From NCBI RefSeq assembly GCF_000755245.1, contig NZ_BBMP01000026.1, forward strand, positions 124,001-188,000: a stretch of DNA of 64,000 nucleotides, written 5' to 3'. Source of the stretch: Halococcus sediminicola (GTDB lineage: Archaea; Halobacteriota; Halobacteria; Halobacteriales; Halococcaceae). The position numbers and the translations under genes are program-made. The notes under the pieces were generated by a model that did no database searches, was not told the origin of the DNA, and saw only the letters and a list, made by a program, of their open reading frames with translations. Positions 1-9,928 of this stretch are shown here, in pieces (positions within the stretch are counted from its first letter, which is position 1; each line of letters starts with the position of its first letter).

Positions 1-602
<602 letters not shown>

Positions 603-614
603 GGAGTCGCGCGC

Positions 615-854
615 TCAGGCCGCCCGCACTCGCAGCAGTTCCCGCACGACCCTCGTCCCGACCCGCACCAGCGTGTACGTCATAGTCACGAGCACGCCGA
701 CACCCACCGCAACCATCGGGTTGGTGACGGCCCACAAGAGCACGGGCACGAGCACCACCGCACCGTAGACGACCGCCACATCCCGCGGACCAACCTCTGC
801 GTTCAGCCACCGGTTCCGCTCGGTCCGTCCGTGTCGCGTCGTTCGTCCCCTCAT
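615..854 (-). CDS. Small two-helix membrane protein, haloarchaeal, function unknown
   Basis: A 79-residue protein with a basic, polar N-terminus (RGRTTRHGRTERNR), then two hydrophobic segments at about residues 26-44 and 46-66, ending in a basic tail. I do not recognise a family. The ATG at 854 is preferred over an in-frame GTG 21 nt further upstream because an A/T-rich element at 881-890 sits about 31 nt before it, the usual spacing for a leaderless haloarchaeal transcript. It lies tail-to-tail with the AAA ATPase gene (12 bp apart). The basic N-terminus suggests it faces the cytoplasm. Confidence 0.6.
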   Translation of the reverse strand: MRGRTTRHGRTERNRWLNAEVGPRDVAVVYGAVVLVPVLLWAVTNPMVAVGVGVLVTMTYTLVRVGTRVVRELLRVRAA

Positions 855-880
855 ACATGTGATGAGAAGGGCCACGCCAC

Positions 881-890
881 CAAAAATATA
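881..890 (-). promoter_or_regulatory. TATA-like promoter element for the small membrane protein gene
   Basis: On the minus strand this reads TATATTTTTG, centred about 31 nt upstream of the ATG at 854. It is the most A/T-rich stretch in the surroundings. Confidence 0.45.
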
Positions 891-952
891 ATCTGAAATA
901 CATTTTTGTAACGAGCCTTACTGAATTCGATTTCAGTAGCGACCCACGGCGT

Positions 953-1834
953 TCAGGTCTCGCTGCGGCGGGTCTCGACCAGCGACAGGTCGCCGTCGAG
1001 GGTCGCGTGGAAGCGTTCGTCGTCGAGGTCGATGGCGAGTTCGAGTTCCCACGGGTCGGTCGATTGGACAGTCGTGTGGTCGTCGCTCACACACCAGTCG
1101 AGTTTCCAATAGGGCGTCACGCCGAGGTCGATGCCGTGGTCGCGGTGGAAGGCGACGACGGGCGAGCGGTCGAGCAGGCTCAGACCGACCGCCGAACAGA
1201 GGCTGTGGTTGCACTGCTCGCAGACGTGGTCGGCGCGAAGCCCGACCCCGAGACAGCACTCACCCTCCTGCGATATCGTCGTTTGCATCCGCCCGCTGCA
1301 CTCGGGACACACTCCATCTTTGGCGAGACAGTGGAGGTGGCGCACGCGCTGGTCGAACGCGTCGAGGACCTCCTCGTTCGTGCGGTCGTTGAGTCCGCCC
1401 GGCGGGAAGGAGTATTCGCCGTGGGCGCGCCCACAGTCGGGACAGTCGAGTGCGAGCATCTCCTCGTCGTAACTCGCCACGAGCGCTTCGCCACACCGGG
1501 TGCAGCCGTCGTCGGTCGTGAACGGTTCGAGCCGTGGGTGTTCGGTGAACGACCCCGCGAGCACCGCGCGGACGACCTTCGCGCCGGCGGTGCGGAGTTC
1601 GTAGCCAGCCTCCGCTTTTCGGACGTACTGGTCGGTGAGCTTTCCGAGGTGATAGTTGAACTGTGCGCTGTCGCGCATTCCTACCATCTCGTTGAGTGCC
1701 GAGAAACGGACGGGTTCCTCATCGGCCCGCCAGAGCGCTTCGAGAATACTCAGTCGGGTTTCGTTCCCGATGAGCGCGAACGCATCCGCCGGCGCGACGC
1801 ACTCGACGCACTCCTGGATGTCCGGTTTGCTCAT
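953..1834 (-). CDS. Winged-helix transcriptional regulator with zinc-binding Cys clusters
   Basis: A 293-residue protein. Residues about 17-95 form an ArsR-like winged helix: 'ALIGNETRLSILEALW' followed by a recognition region (SAQFNYHLGKLTDQYV). The remainder carries several CxxC pairs (CTRC near 111, CPDC near 131, CPEC and CEQC further on), which look like one or two structural zinc sites. This architecture is common among haloarchaeal regulators whose ligands are unknown. It stands alone, with a TATA-like element 26 nt upstream of the ATG. The open frame continues upstream of 1834, but that extension lies antisense to the next gene and lacks family similarity, so this ATG was chosen. Confidence 0.8.
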   Translation of the reverse strand: MSKPDIQECVECVAPADAFALIGNETRLSILEALWRADEEPVRFSALNEMVGMRDSAQFNYHLGKLTDQYVRKAEAGYELRTAGAKVVRAVLAGSFTEHPRLEPFTTDDGCTRCGEALVASYDEEMLALDCPDCGRAHGEYSFPPGGLNDRTNEEVLDAFDQRVRHLHCLAKDGVCPECSGRMQTTISQEGECCLGVGLRADHVCEQCNHSLCSAVGLSLLDRSPVVAFHRDHGIDLGVTPYWKLDWCVSDDHTTVQSTDPWELELAIDLDDERFHATLDGDLSLVETRRSET

Positions 1835-1856
1835 GGGTGATCTACCACGACCGGGG

Positions 1857-1863
1857 AAATAAG
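1857..1863 (-). promoter_or_regulatory. TATA-like element for the winged-helix regulator
   Basis: The minus strand reads CTTATTT, centred 26 nt before the ATG at 1834, which fits a leaderless transcript. Confidence 0.4.
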
Positions 1864-1902
1864 TGTTCTTTCGGTGAACCGAGCACGGCTCGTCTGCCCG
1901 AG

Positions 1903-3309
1903 TCACCGGCGTTTCAAGCCGTCCCGAACGCCCCCGACCATCCGTGCGAGCCGCCGACGGATGCGCTGGCGCTGATAGACGCCCTCGCCGACGGCCCAGA
2001 CGAACGTGAGGAGCAGGCTCACGACGAGGATCGAGAAGGCCCACGTCGGCAGCCACGTCGGTTTGAGCCACGGCGCGACGTGTTGCCAGCGCGTGGCGAG
2101 GTCGGTGATCCCGGTCGGCAACGGCGTCGCCGCGACGACGCTCCCCACCGCGTTCGGGACCGTCGGAAACCCCTCCTCGGGGTGACTTCCGCCGTGGAGC
2201 GTCGCGTTCCCGGTGGCGTTCTGCTCGCGGATGGTCGGCCCGCCGGGTTCGTCGCCGTGGGCCACTCGCTCCGCGTCGTAAGTCGCCCACGGTGCGTGCA
2301 TCTCCCAGACGATTTCGCCCGCCGGCGTGACCTCGATCACTCGATGATTCATCGAATCCACGACGAGGGTGTTGCCGTTGGGCAGGCGGTCGGCGTCGCG
2401 TGGCCAGTTCATCCCTCCAGAGAGCGTCCACGTGCGCTCCCAACTCCCGTTGCCGGGCGGGCCGCCCGTCCGTGCGTACTCGACGATGCGGTCGTTTTCC
2501 GAATCCGCTACCAGTACTGTGGGCGTGCCGTTCGCGCCGTCGAGGTAGGTTGGGTTGTGCTGTTCGAACAGAGTGGAGTGGTCGTCGTCGCGCCCGAGGC
2601 GCATCTCGATGGCCTTCGTCGAGCGATTCACGACGATGACCTGGTCCATGTTGCGCACCGAGACGAGGAACTCGCCGTCACGAATCTCGTCGACGTCGTT
2701 GACGTGCGTCCAGTCTTTGGTCTCGATACCGTCGGCCGCATCGGCCGGATAGTGGTCTTTGAACTCCCACTCCCACGTCACCTCGTCGGTCGTCCGATCG
2801 TAGACGAACACGCTGTCGTTGCTCGGTTGGCCCGTGTCGTAGTTGATGCCCGCGACGAGCAGTTCGTCGCCGTTGATCAAGTCGACGTCGTGGATGTCCG
2901 GACTGTCGAACCGTTCGGTCCAGACCCGCTCACGGCTCTCGGGGTCGAACTCGTAGACGACGGTCGTCCCTCCGACGGGGTTGACGACGAGCAGGTTGCC
3001 GTTCGCCAACGGGTCGACGTCGTAAAACCAGTTCGTGCGGTTTTCCGGTCCGTCGTGGGTCCAGTTCACCGAGCCGTCCTCGGCGACCGAGACGAGCCGT
3101 GCGGGACGGCTCGGCAGCGACACGCCGCGGGCGTGCCAGCCCTGACTGGAAATGACCGTCTCGCTGTCGGGTGTGGTGCTCGTGACGCCACGTTTGAGCG
3201 TCGGCTCTTCGTAGGAGAGCGTCAACACGCCGCTAGTGAGGAGCAACGAGAGCACGACGGCTCCCAGCACCCCGCGGACGAGCCAGCGACGCGACGGCAG
3301 GCCGACCAT
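1903..3309 (-). CDS. Membrane-anchored beta-propeller protein of the arylsulfotransferase (ASST) family
   Basis: A 468-residue protein with a hydrophobic segment at each end: an N-terminal anchor after a short basic stretch (RRWLVRGVLGAVVLSLLL), and a C-terminal one (FSILVVSLLLTFVWAV) before a highly basic tail. Between them lie repeated propeller strands with the ASST/NHL-like pattern 'LPNGNTLVVDSMNHRVIEV' and several N-x-S/T sequons, consistent with an exported, glycosylated domain. Bacterial ASST enzymes transfer sulfate between phenols, but haloarchaeal members have no proven activity. The ATG at 3309 is preferred to a GTG at 3324 because the anchor follows it directly. It could equally be a structural or sensory propeller. 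Confidence 0.7.
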   Translation of the reverse strand: MVGLPSRRWLVRGVLGAVVLSLLLTSGVLTLSYEEPTLKRGVTSTTPDSETVISSQGWHARGVSLPSRPARLVSVAEDGSVNWTHDGPENRTNWFYDVDPLANGNLLVVNPVGGTTVVYEFDPESRERVWTERFDSPDIHDVDLINGDELLVAGINYDTGQPSNDSVFVYDRTTDEVTWEWEFKDHYPADAADGIETKDWTHVNDVDEIRDGEFLVSVRNMDQVIVVNRSTKAIEMRLGRDDDHSTLFEQHNPTYLDGANGTPTVLVADSENDRIVEYARTGGPPGNGSWERTWTLSGGMNWPRDADRLPNGNTLVVDSMNHRVIEVTPAGEIVWEMHAPWATYDAERVAHGDEPGGPTIREQNATGNATLHGGSHPEEGFPTVPNAVGSVVAATPLPTGITDLATRWQHVAPWLKPTWLPTWAFSILVVSLLLTFVWAVGEGVYQRQRIRRRLARMVGGVRDGLKRR

Positions 3310-3399
3310 GAGCGATACAGTCACGAGCCTCGCATAGCCGTTACGGAAATCGGGACGCGATACGCCTCGTGGACCCGCCCTGCCGCGCCCTCATGGAAA

Positions 3400-6237
3400 T
3401 CAGCCCCAAAACGACTGTGTGCGGGCGTACTGGCGTTCTTGGGAGAGGATGTCTCGATAGAAGTCGTCCTCGTTCTCGCGGAGTTTAGCGATGATGCGCG
3501 CGGCGTTGTGCGGGCCGACGCCGCGGGCGGCGAGCGCGATGACCGCCTGCTTCCCGTGGCTCTGGACGAGCGTCGCGGCCTGATACGCCCGCCGGGTCTG
3601 CTTCTCCTGCTCGTCGTCCTTCTCGTTGGCTTTGATCGCCTCGACGACCTCCTCGGCCCACGGGTTGAGCGCCGCGATGCGCGTCGAGCCACAGAGCGGA
3701 CACTCGGGCTGGTCGGGGATTCGTCGCACTTCCTGTGTGCGCTCCCACTCCCGACAGTGCAGACAGAACAGTCGCATTCTATCCCCCCGAATCCGTTCTC
3801 TCACCGTGTCGATGACGCTCGCGTCGGCGTTCTCGGGCGCGAGCAGTTCCTTGCCCGACGAGCGTCCGTCGATGCCCACCGGCGTGTGCCCATTGTGAGT
3901 GACGAGTTCGATATCGCCGGATTCGATTCCCGAGAGCACCATACCAGCATCTTCGACCGCGAGGTCCTCGTGGAACACCTCACGAACTGCCTCGTCGTAT
4001 ATCGGGGTGTCCTGAAGCGCCGCGAGCAGCCGTCCGCGCCCGAATCGCTCGTTGCCCTGCCACGATTTGAGTGCGCCGAACGTCGCCGCGACCTGCGCGA
4101 GCTTGAACTTCAGCGCGTCCGAGTTCTTCAGACTGAGTTCGATGATGCCCGCGACGTGCTCCGGTGCTGTCTCTTCCAGAATCTCCACGACGTCGCTTCC
4201 GCGCATCCCACGCGGCACGTCGAGTTCGATGCGATAGGGGTCGATCTCCATCCCGACCGACGAACCCGTCTGCTGGCCGAGCAGCGCCGACAGGACTCTC
4301 CCCAGGGTCTCGTTGGTCGTGTGACCGAAACACGCATTCACCACCACCGATCGAGGTTCGGATTCGACGACCATCCGGTTCTCGGTCGGCATCGGACTTT
4401 CCGATTCGACCTGTTTTTCGAGCGGGTCGAGCGCCTCGCTCGCGGTGTACTCGTCGGTCGGATAGCGCTCCGTGAGGTCGGCTGCGACCGCTGTCCGCGA
4501 CGCGCCGCTCTCGAACGATTCACCGACTTTTCCACGAATCGTGCCGACCTCGCCCGCGACGGCTTGGGGCACCGGAATCTCCTGGCCGGTCCACGACGGT
4601 ACTTCGCCAGCGGGGTCCTCGATCGGACTGACCTTCACCTCGCTCTCCTCGTCGTTGACCTCCGCGATGCGCCACATCTCGCCGCGCTGGATGAAGGTCT
4701 CACCCGGGCCGGCGAAGTTGACGACGAACCGTTCGTCGAGCGTACCAATCGTTCGTCCAGAGGCCACATCGGAGACAGTATAGGTCTCCTCGTCGGGGAT
4801 CATCGAGAGGTTGGCGTAGAAATACTGCCACGACCCGCCCGACTTCTCGAGTCTGTCCTGTTCCTCGTCGAGCCAGAGGATCCGGTTGCCCGACAGTTCG
4901 CGGACGATCTCGCGGAACGCCTCCTCGCCGAGATCGCGGAACGGGTAGGCGCGCGTGACGATCTCGTAGGCTCGGCGCGCACCGATCTCGCCGAAATCCA
5001 TGACGAACCCGACGATCTGGTTGGCGACCGTGTCCAGGCTGCCGTGGTGGATTTCGGCCGGTTCGACCAGTCCCTCGTGGGCGCGCCGGCAGATGGCGAG
5101 CGCTTCGAGCGTGTCGTCGGGTCGGGTGGTCAGCACGGTACCCGACGAGAGCCGGTCCGAGCGATGGCCCGCCCGGCCCACCCGCTGGAGGAGGCGCGCG
5201 ACCTCGCGCGGGCTCTGGTACTGGATCACGTGATCGACGCGGCCCACGTCGATGCCGAGTTCCATCGAGGAGGTACAGAGCAATCCATCCAACTCGCCGG
5301 CTTTGAATCCGTCTTCGACCTCGATGCGGGCCTCCTTCGAGAGCGAACCGTGATGCACTCCAATTGGCAAATCGAGCGCGTTGCAGCGCGAGCCGAGCGC
5401 TTCGGCCGTCTGGCGCGTGTTCACGAAGATGAGGGTGGATTCGTTGTCGGCAACGAGATCGCGGATCGCCCGGACATGGCTCGCGAGGTCGGGATCGCTC
5501 GCGAGCTCCGCCGCCAGAGTCTCGTCCTCGTCGGTGATTCGCGGTTTTCGCACTTGCACGTCGAGCCGGCTGCCGACGTCGACTTCGATGAGTGCACAGC
5601 CTCGGTCGCCGGTGAGGAACTTCCCCACTTCGCCGGGGTCGCCGACCGTCGCCGAGAGGCCGATGCGCTGGAACTCCCCCGCGAGTTCGCGGAGGCGTTC
5701 GAGTCCGATCGTCAACTGCGCGCCGCGTTTCGACGCCGCGAGTTCGTGCACCTCGTCGACCACGACGTGCGAGACATCCGACAGTGCTTTGCGGAGTTTT
5801 TCACCTGTGAGCATCGCCTGGAGCGTCTCGGGCGTCGTCACGAGCACGTCCGGCGGGTCGTTCGCCTGCTTTCCGCGCTGATACTGGGTGGTGTCGCCGT
5901 GGCGCACGTCGATATCGAGTTCCAACTGTTCGCCCCACCACTCCAGTCGGTCGCGCATGTCGCGGTTGAGCGCCCTGAGTGGGGTGATGTAGAGCGCTGA
6001 AATCCCGAATCGCTCCTCGCCCGCGAGCGTGTCGAATACCGGGAGCATTGCGGTCTCGGTCTTTCCCGTTCCCGTGGGGGCGATCACGAGTCCGTCATCG
6101 CCGGCCGCGAGCGGCGGAATCGCCTTGCGCTGTGGCTCGGTCGGCGTCGTGAATCCACGTTCGGAGAGCGCCGCCCTGACTCGCTCGCCGAGATGCGTGA
6201 AGGCCGCCAAATCGGCGGCGGCCTCGCTGTCTGCCAT
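3400..6237 (-). CDS. lhr: Lhr-type superfamily 2 DNA/RNA helicase
   Basis: A 945-residue helicase. The N-terminal third has the two RecA-like domains: Walker A APTGTGKT (53-60), DEVH box (161-164), SAT (195-197) and motif VI QRVGRAGH (351-358). The central part contains winged-helix and Lhr-specific domains. Near residues 823-850 a CxxC...CxxC pair (FCLHC...CPLCG) suggests a zinc-binding element. Lhr enzymes are 3'-5' translocases linked to DNA repair; archaeal forms unwind branched DNA and hybrids. The gene follows the rpa operon on the same strand with a 39 bp gap, and a TATA-like CTTAATC (minus strand, 6262-6268) may give it its own promoter. The neighbourhood supports a role in single-strand DNA metabolism. 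Confidence 0.9.
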   Translation of the reverse strand: MADSEAAADLAAFTHLGERVRAALSERGFTTPTEPQRKAIPPLAAGDDGLVIAPTGTGKTETAMLPVFDTLAGEERFGISALYITPLRALNRDMRDRLEWWGEQLELDIDVRHGDTTQYQRGKQANDPPDVLVTTPETLQAMLTGEKLRKALSDVSHVVVDEVHELAASKRGAQLTIGLERLRELAGEFQRIGLSATVGDPGEVGKFLTGDRGCALIEVDVGSRLDVQVRKPRITDEDETLAAELASDPDLASHVRAIRDLVADNESTLIFVNTRQTAEALGSRCNALDLPIGVHHGSLSKEARIEVEDGFKAGELDGLLCTSSMELGIDVGRVDHVIQYQSPREVARLLQRVGRAGHRSDRLSSGTVLTTRPDDTLEALAICRRAHEGLVEPAEIHHGSLDTVANQIVGFVMDFGEIGARRAYEIVTRAYPFRDLGEEAFREIVRELSGNRILWLDEEQDRLEKSGGSWQYFYANLSMIPDEETYTVSDVASGRTIGTLDERFVVNFAGPGETFIQRGEMWRIAEVNDEESEVKVSPIEDPAGEVPSWTGQEIPVPQAVAGEVGTIRGKVGESFESGASRTAVAADLTERYPTDEYTASEALDPLEKQVESESPMPTENRMVVESEPRSVVVNACFGHTTNETLGRVLSALLGQQTGSSVGMEIDPYRIELDVPRGMRGSDVVEILEETAPEHVAGIIELSLKNSDALKFKLAQVAATFGALKSWQGNERFGRGRLLAALQDTPIYDEAVREVFHEDLAVEDAGMVLSGIESGDIELVTHNGHTPVGIDGRSSGKELLAPENADASVIDTVRERIRGDRMRLFCLHCREWERTQEVRRIPDQPECPLCGSTRIAALNPWAEEVVEAIKANEKDDEQEKQTRRAYQAATLVQSHGKQAVIALAARGVGPHNAARIIAKLRENEDDFYRDILSQERQYARTQSFWG

Positions 6238-6276
6238 TGGATCTCATTCGAGCGCGAGCCGATTAAGAACTCCGGG

Positions 6277-7032
6277 TCAGACCCGCTGATACGCGCCCAG
6301 CCGCGTCCCATCGAGCAGATACGCCTCGCCATCGGCGAGTCCGTCGGGCAGAAACGGCGAGAGGAACTCCTGTCCCTCGACGTTCACCCATGTACCACCC
6401 GAAAGCCGGTTGAACGCCGGGAAGACGACGAGCTCGCCGTCGATATCCAGTTCCTCACCGTAATGCTCGACGAACGGCTCCGACGCGAGCGACCCGCGGA
6501 GCCACGCGCGCTCGGCCCGACTCCCGCCCACCTCGTCTTCGAGCCGCACGGTCGGATGCTCGTGGCCGACACAGACCACCTCGGCTTCGAGGACTCGCCT
6601 GCTCGGCCACGTGTGGCCGTGGGCGAAGCCCACCTCTCCCACTCGAATACCGCCCGTCGGCGTCACCGCTATTTCGTCGTCCAGTTCGATTGTCAGTGAC
6701 TCGATATCGCCGTCGTGGTTGCCCTTGACGAGGGTGACGGGTACGCGCTCGGTGACTGATTCCAACAGCGATTCGAGTTCGTCGCGTTCGTCGCCCCGCG
6801 AATCGCCGATTGCGTGGGCGAGATCGCCGAGGAAGACCACGCGCTCGACATCCGTCCTCTCGACCAGCGTGAGCAGATGCTCGCGGCGTTCGGCGGCCTG
6901 ACTCGGCAGCGAGACGCCCTCCCAGCGGAGCGCGGCTTCGAGTCCAGCATGGTAATCGGCGACACAGAGGACGCGCTCGCTACACTCGACGACGGCCGCC
7001 GGTTCGTCCGGCACCGGCTCGACCCGTGTCAT
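6277..7032 (-). CDS. rpe: Calcineurin-like metallophosphoesterase of the rpa operon
   Basis: A 251-residue metallophosphoesterase with the expected metal-binding blocks in order: CVADYHAGLE (D-x-H), FLGDLAHA (GD), VKGNHDGD (GNHD), GFAHGHT (GH) and VGHEHP (GHEH). The ATG at 7032 overlaps the stop codon of the upstream gene by one base, so the two are translationally coupled; an upstream in-frame alternative would run into that gene. In Haloferax the rpa1 operon is rpa1-rpap1-rpe, and the order here is the same, which is the basis for the name. The substrate is unknown; a cyclic nucleotide or nucleic acid end is plausible. Confidence 0.85.
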   Translation of the reverse strand: MTRVEPVPDEPAAVVECSERVLCVADYHAGLEAALRWEGVSLPSQAAERREHLLTLVERTDVERVVFLGDLAHAIGDSRGDERDELESLLESVTERVPVTLVKGNHDGDIESLTIELDDEIAVTPTGGIRVGEVGFAHGHTWPSRRVLEAEVVCVGHEHPTVRLEDEVGGSRAERAWLRGSLASEPFVEHYGEELDIDGELVVFPAFNRLSGGTWVNVEGQEFLSPFLPDGLADGEAYLLDGTRLGAYQRV

Positions 7033-8594
7033 CAGATGGGCTTGAGTGTGTCGTCGTCGGGTTCGTAACACTCGCCGCTCATTAGCGCCGACTGGATTCC
7101 GTCGGTCGCTTGCTCGCGCGTGAGATCGTGCTCCTCGACGACGTGCCCGACGACCGCCTCACGGGCCACGCCGTCGCCGTCGTCGAGTGCCGCCATCGCC
7201 GCGACGACCGCCTCCTCGGGGTCGGTGGTTGCGGCTTCGCCCGCCGCGTCGTCCGCCGCTGACTCGGTGTCCTCGTCGAATTCGTCGTCGGTGTCCTCCG
7301 TGGCCGCCGTCGGTTCGGCGTCGTCGGTCGCCTCTGTCCCGACGGTTTCGCCGGCGTCCGTCGTCCCGGCGTCACTCGCGGTCGATTCGGTTTCGTCATC
7401 TGGGTCGGTTGCGTCGTCCGGCACGGGCGTCTCGATGTCGGCTTCGCCCGGTCCATCGACCTCGCTCGCGCTCTCGAAGTCGGTGCCAAACTCCTCCTCG
7501 ATGCGCTCGCGCTCGTCGGCGTCGAGTTCGAACTCCTCGGGGTCGTCGAGGTCCGCCTCGGCGGCTTCCTCGTCGCCCTCCGCGGCGCCCTCCTCATTGG
7601 GTTCGGCAGATTCGTCAAACGAATCCTCGACGGATTCGCCAGCTTCGGCGTCCGACTGCGACGGTTCCACCGCCGTTTCCGTGGGTTCCGAGTCGCCGGT
7701 TTCGAGTGTGGAATCGGTCTTGTCACTCGGTTCGGCTTGAGTATCGACCGGTGAATCATCCGTCGGTTCGGTCTCGACAACTGACTCGCCGTCACCCGAA
7801 ACCACTGCTCGGCCCGTCTCGACAGCCGTTTCGGTTTCCGATTCTTCGGTCGCGTCCGCCGACTGGGGTTCGTCACCTGCTCTCTCGTCGACCGGTTCGG
7901 CCGGCCCCGTCGAGCCCTTGTCGGGTGCGACGTCGAGCGCACGGACCTCCTCGCGTTCGCCGGCGACCACCCGCGCCGCGTCGAGCGCCATCCCCTCGAT
8001 GGCGTCGAGATACGCCGGCGTCGTGCCGTAGTGCTCCAGCGCGCGCGGTATCCCGGCGGCGAGCCCCGCCTCGACGCCCTCCGCTTCGAGCGCCTCACCG
8101 AGTACGTCGCCGCGCTCGTCGCGGGCGAGCGCGTCTCGCATCGTCCGCACCCGTTCGAGGGTCAGTTTCGCGGTCTCAACGGCGAAGCGGTCGCGCGTGG
8201 CGGCATCGACCTCGCTGAGGTTCTCGGGACGAATCGAGGTGAACACCCGATTCGAGTCGTCGGGCTGGAACGTGCGCGCCTTACCCGTGACGGCGACGAA
8301 CGCGGGCGTCCCGATGCGTTCGAGCGCCGAGAGCGCCTCGGGCTGGTACTGGCCGGCGTAGACGACGAACGCGCCCGTCGGATCGACCACCCGTGCGCGC
8401 AACTGTTCTTCATTTACTGATTCGATTTCGGTGAGCACGCCCACCGCGAAGAGACGGTTGAGCCGCGCGCCGGTCGGCGTCACGACGTAGTTCGGTGCGC
8501 GCTCCTCGTCGCTTTCGGCGTACGAGAGGCTCGCGTCGTCGAACTCGGCGGCGAACACGCGATAAGCCGTCTCGCGGTTCGGACGTGTGCTCAT
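7032..8594 (-). CDS. rpap1: RPA-associated protein (RPAP1-like) with long acidic linker
   Basis: A 520-residue protein in three parts. Residues about 1-120 form an OB-fold-like domain (RLFAVGVLTEIESV...VYAGQYQPEA), followed by a helical stretch to about 225. Residues about 230-455 are a low-complexity linker almost entirely of D, E, S, T, A and P. The last 60 residues look like a small winged helix (AREAVVGHVVEEHDLTREQ). It overlaps rpa by 4 nt (ATGA) and the phosphoesterase by one base. RPA-associated proteins in haloarchaea are co-transcribed with and bind their partner RPA. The linker is far richer in acidic residues than a folded domain and probably tethers the terminal domains. Confidence 0.85.
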   Translation of the reverse strand: MSTRPNRETAYRVFAAEFDDASLSYAESDEERAPNYVVTPTGARLNRLFAVGVLTEIESVNEEQLRARVVDPTGAFVVYAGQYQPEALSALERIGTPAFVAVTGKARTFQPDDSNRVFTSIRPENLSEVDAATRDRFAVETAKLTLERVRTMRDALARDERGDVLGEALEAEGVEAGLAAGIPRALEHYGTTPAYLDAIEGMALDAARVVAGEREEVRALDVAPDKGSTGPAEPVDERAGDEPQSADATEESETETAVETGRAVVSGDGESVVETEPTDDSPVDTQAEPSDKTDSTLETGDSEPTETAVEPSQSDAEAGESVEDSFDESAEPNEEGAAEGDEEAAEADLDDPEEFELDADERERIEEEFGTDFESASEVDGPGEADIETPVPDDATDPDDETESTASDAGTTDAGETVGTEATDDAEPTAATEDTDDEFDEDTESAADDAAGEAATTDPEEAVVAAMAALDDGDGVAREAVVGHVVEEHDLTREQATDGIQSALMSGECYEPDDDTLKPI

Positions 8595-9883
8595 TCGGCC
8601 ACCTCGGTCTCGCCCGCTTCATCCGCTTCGGTGAGCAGCGTTCGTGCGCGCTCGGCGGGATCGTCGGCACACGCCGCGAACTCGGTCGCTTCGAGGTTCG
8701 CGCCGTAGTCGTCGACCGAGAGCGTCCCCCGCACCCGGAACTCGTGGCCGACGAGTTCCTCGTGGATGGACTCGGCTACCACTTCCTGGTCCATCGCGTC
8801 GCGGGCGGCCTCGCGTGCGTCTTCGACGTCGCCGCCGTAGATCTCTTCGGTGAGGTCGGCGTCGAGAACGGCGGTGAGCGACGCCGTGCCGTCGTCCACG
8901 ATGGCCTTCACCCGCAGATCGTCCTCGCCGTCGACGTCGCCGTGGGCACGACACTGGCCCTTCTGGATGACGCGCCCGCAGTCGGGACAGCGTTGGATGA
9001 GTCCCGAGCCGTCCCGCACCGCGAGCAGGTTCCCGGTGAGTTCGACGTCGAACAGCCCACCAGTCGAAACCGCCTCGCGGACGCTCATCCGTGGTGCGCT
9101 CTCGCCGCCTTCGACCTCCCTGTCGAGCGGTTCGATGGTCGAGAACTCGGCGACGTTCACCGACGGCACGCCCCGAAACTCGCGGACGTAGGCGTTCTCG
9201 ATACGTATCGAACCTCCCTCCTCGATTTCGTCGTGTGGGTTCCAGTCGGTGAAGGGCAGTCTGCCAGTCTCGTCGGCGAACACCCCGCTCAGGATCGCCG
9301 TTTCGCCGTCGCGCCCGTCGATGACCTTCTCCTCGACCTCGGCGACGCGCACCTCGACGGTGCGCCCGCGGTCGCCCGGCGCGAGCTCGGACAGCGAGCG
9401 CTCGCCGCCGATGTCGTGGGGAATAGTCATGGACTCGTCGGCGAACTCGATGGTCGTCTCCGAGCCGAGGTTGAGTTCGGGGTCGCCGTCCCACTCGCGG
9501 ACGCCAGCGCCGAGCGCCTCGACCGTGTCGCCCGGCGCGAGGTCGAAGTCCTCCCACGCGGTGTAGGAGATCGTGCCCGACTCGTCGCCGAGTTCGCCCT
9601 CGAAGATCACGAGGTCGTCGCCCTGATAGCGGATCGAGCGCTTGCCGACGGTGAGCACTCGCCCCCGGACCGTCACCGCCGAGTCGCTCGTTGAAACGTC
9701 CGCGAGGTCCTTCGCCGTGGGTTCCCCGGTGGCAGTGCTGTCGCCGTACTTCCGGCGGAGGCTGCTCTTGGCTTCCTCTACCGGCACGCTGTACTCGACC
9801 AAGTTCTCTAGGTCCGCTTTGACCTCCTCTTTGTCGACGCCGAGGTCGGAGGCGAGAGCCTCGGCATGGTCGTCGAGTGTCAT
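8591..9883 (-). CDS. rpa1: Replication protein A (single-stranded DNA-binding), three OB folds plus zinc finger
   Basis: A 430-residue RPA. OB-like domains can be seen at about residues 70-148 (VTVRGRVLTVGKRSIRYQG...), 175-252 (VEVRVAEVEEKVIDGRDG...) and 280-402. The last is split by a zinc motif at 299-314 (C-P-D-C...C-R-A-H). The protein coats single-stranded DNA in replication and repair. The ATG at 9883 directly follows an in-frame GTG at 9886; the ATG fits better with the TATA-like element at 9906-9915 (28 nt away). It is the first gene of the rpa1-rpap1-rpe operon, all three overlapping by 1-4 nt. Confidence 0.93.
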   Translation of the reverse strand: MTLDDHAEALASDLGVDKEEVKADLENLVEYSVPVEEAKSSLRRKYGDSTATGEPTAKDLADVSTSDSAVTVRGRVLTVGKRSIRYQGDDLVIFEGELGDESGTISYTAWEDFDLAPGDTVEALGAGVREWDGDPELNLGSETTIEFADESMTIPHDIGGERSLSELAPGDRGRTVEVRVAEVEEKVIDGRDGETAILSGVFADETGRLPFTDWNPHDEIEEGGSIRIENAYVREFRGVPSVNVAEFSTIEPLDREVEGGESAPRMSVREAVSTGGLFDVELTGNLLAVRDGSGLIQRCPDCGRVIQKGQCRAHGDVDGEDDLRVKAIVDDGTASLTAVLDADLTEEIYGGDVEDAREAARDAMDQEVVAESIHEELVGHEFRVRGTLSVDDYGANLEATEFAACADDPAERARTLLTEADEAGETEVAE

Positions 9884-9905
9884 CACCCGTACTTGAAGCG
9901 GAACG

Positions 9906-9915
9906 AACTAAAAGG
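9906..9915 (-). promoter_or_regulatory. TATA-like promoter element of the rpa operon
   Basis: The minus strand reads CCTTTTAGTT, centred 28 nt upstream of the rpa ATG, which suggests a leaderless operon mRNA. Confidence 0.5.
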
Positions 9916-9928
9916 GTTCGCGCCCCTG

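Noticed and set aside
1835-2443. N-terminal extension of the winged-helix regulator
   Set aside because: The frame stays open upstream of 1834, but the extra sequence is basic, has no similarity to the family and overlaps the propeller gene.
1837-6000. A single open frame of 1387 codons on the plus strand
   Set aside because: It runs antisense to the propeller protein and Lhr helicase, both well supported. High GC removes stop codons from the opposite strand; its composition (rich in R, V and H) fits a shadow frame.
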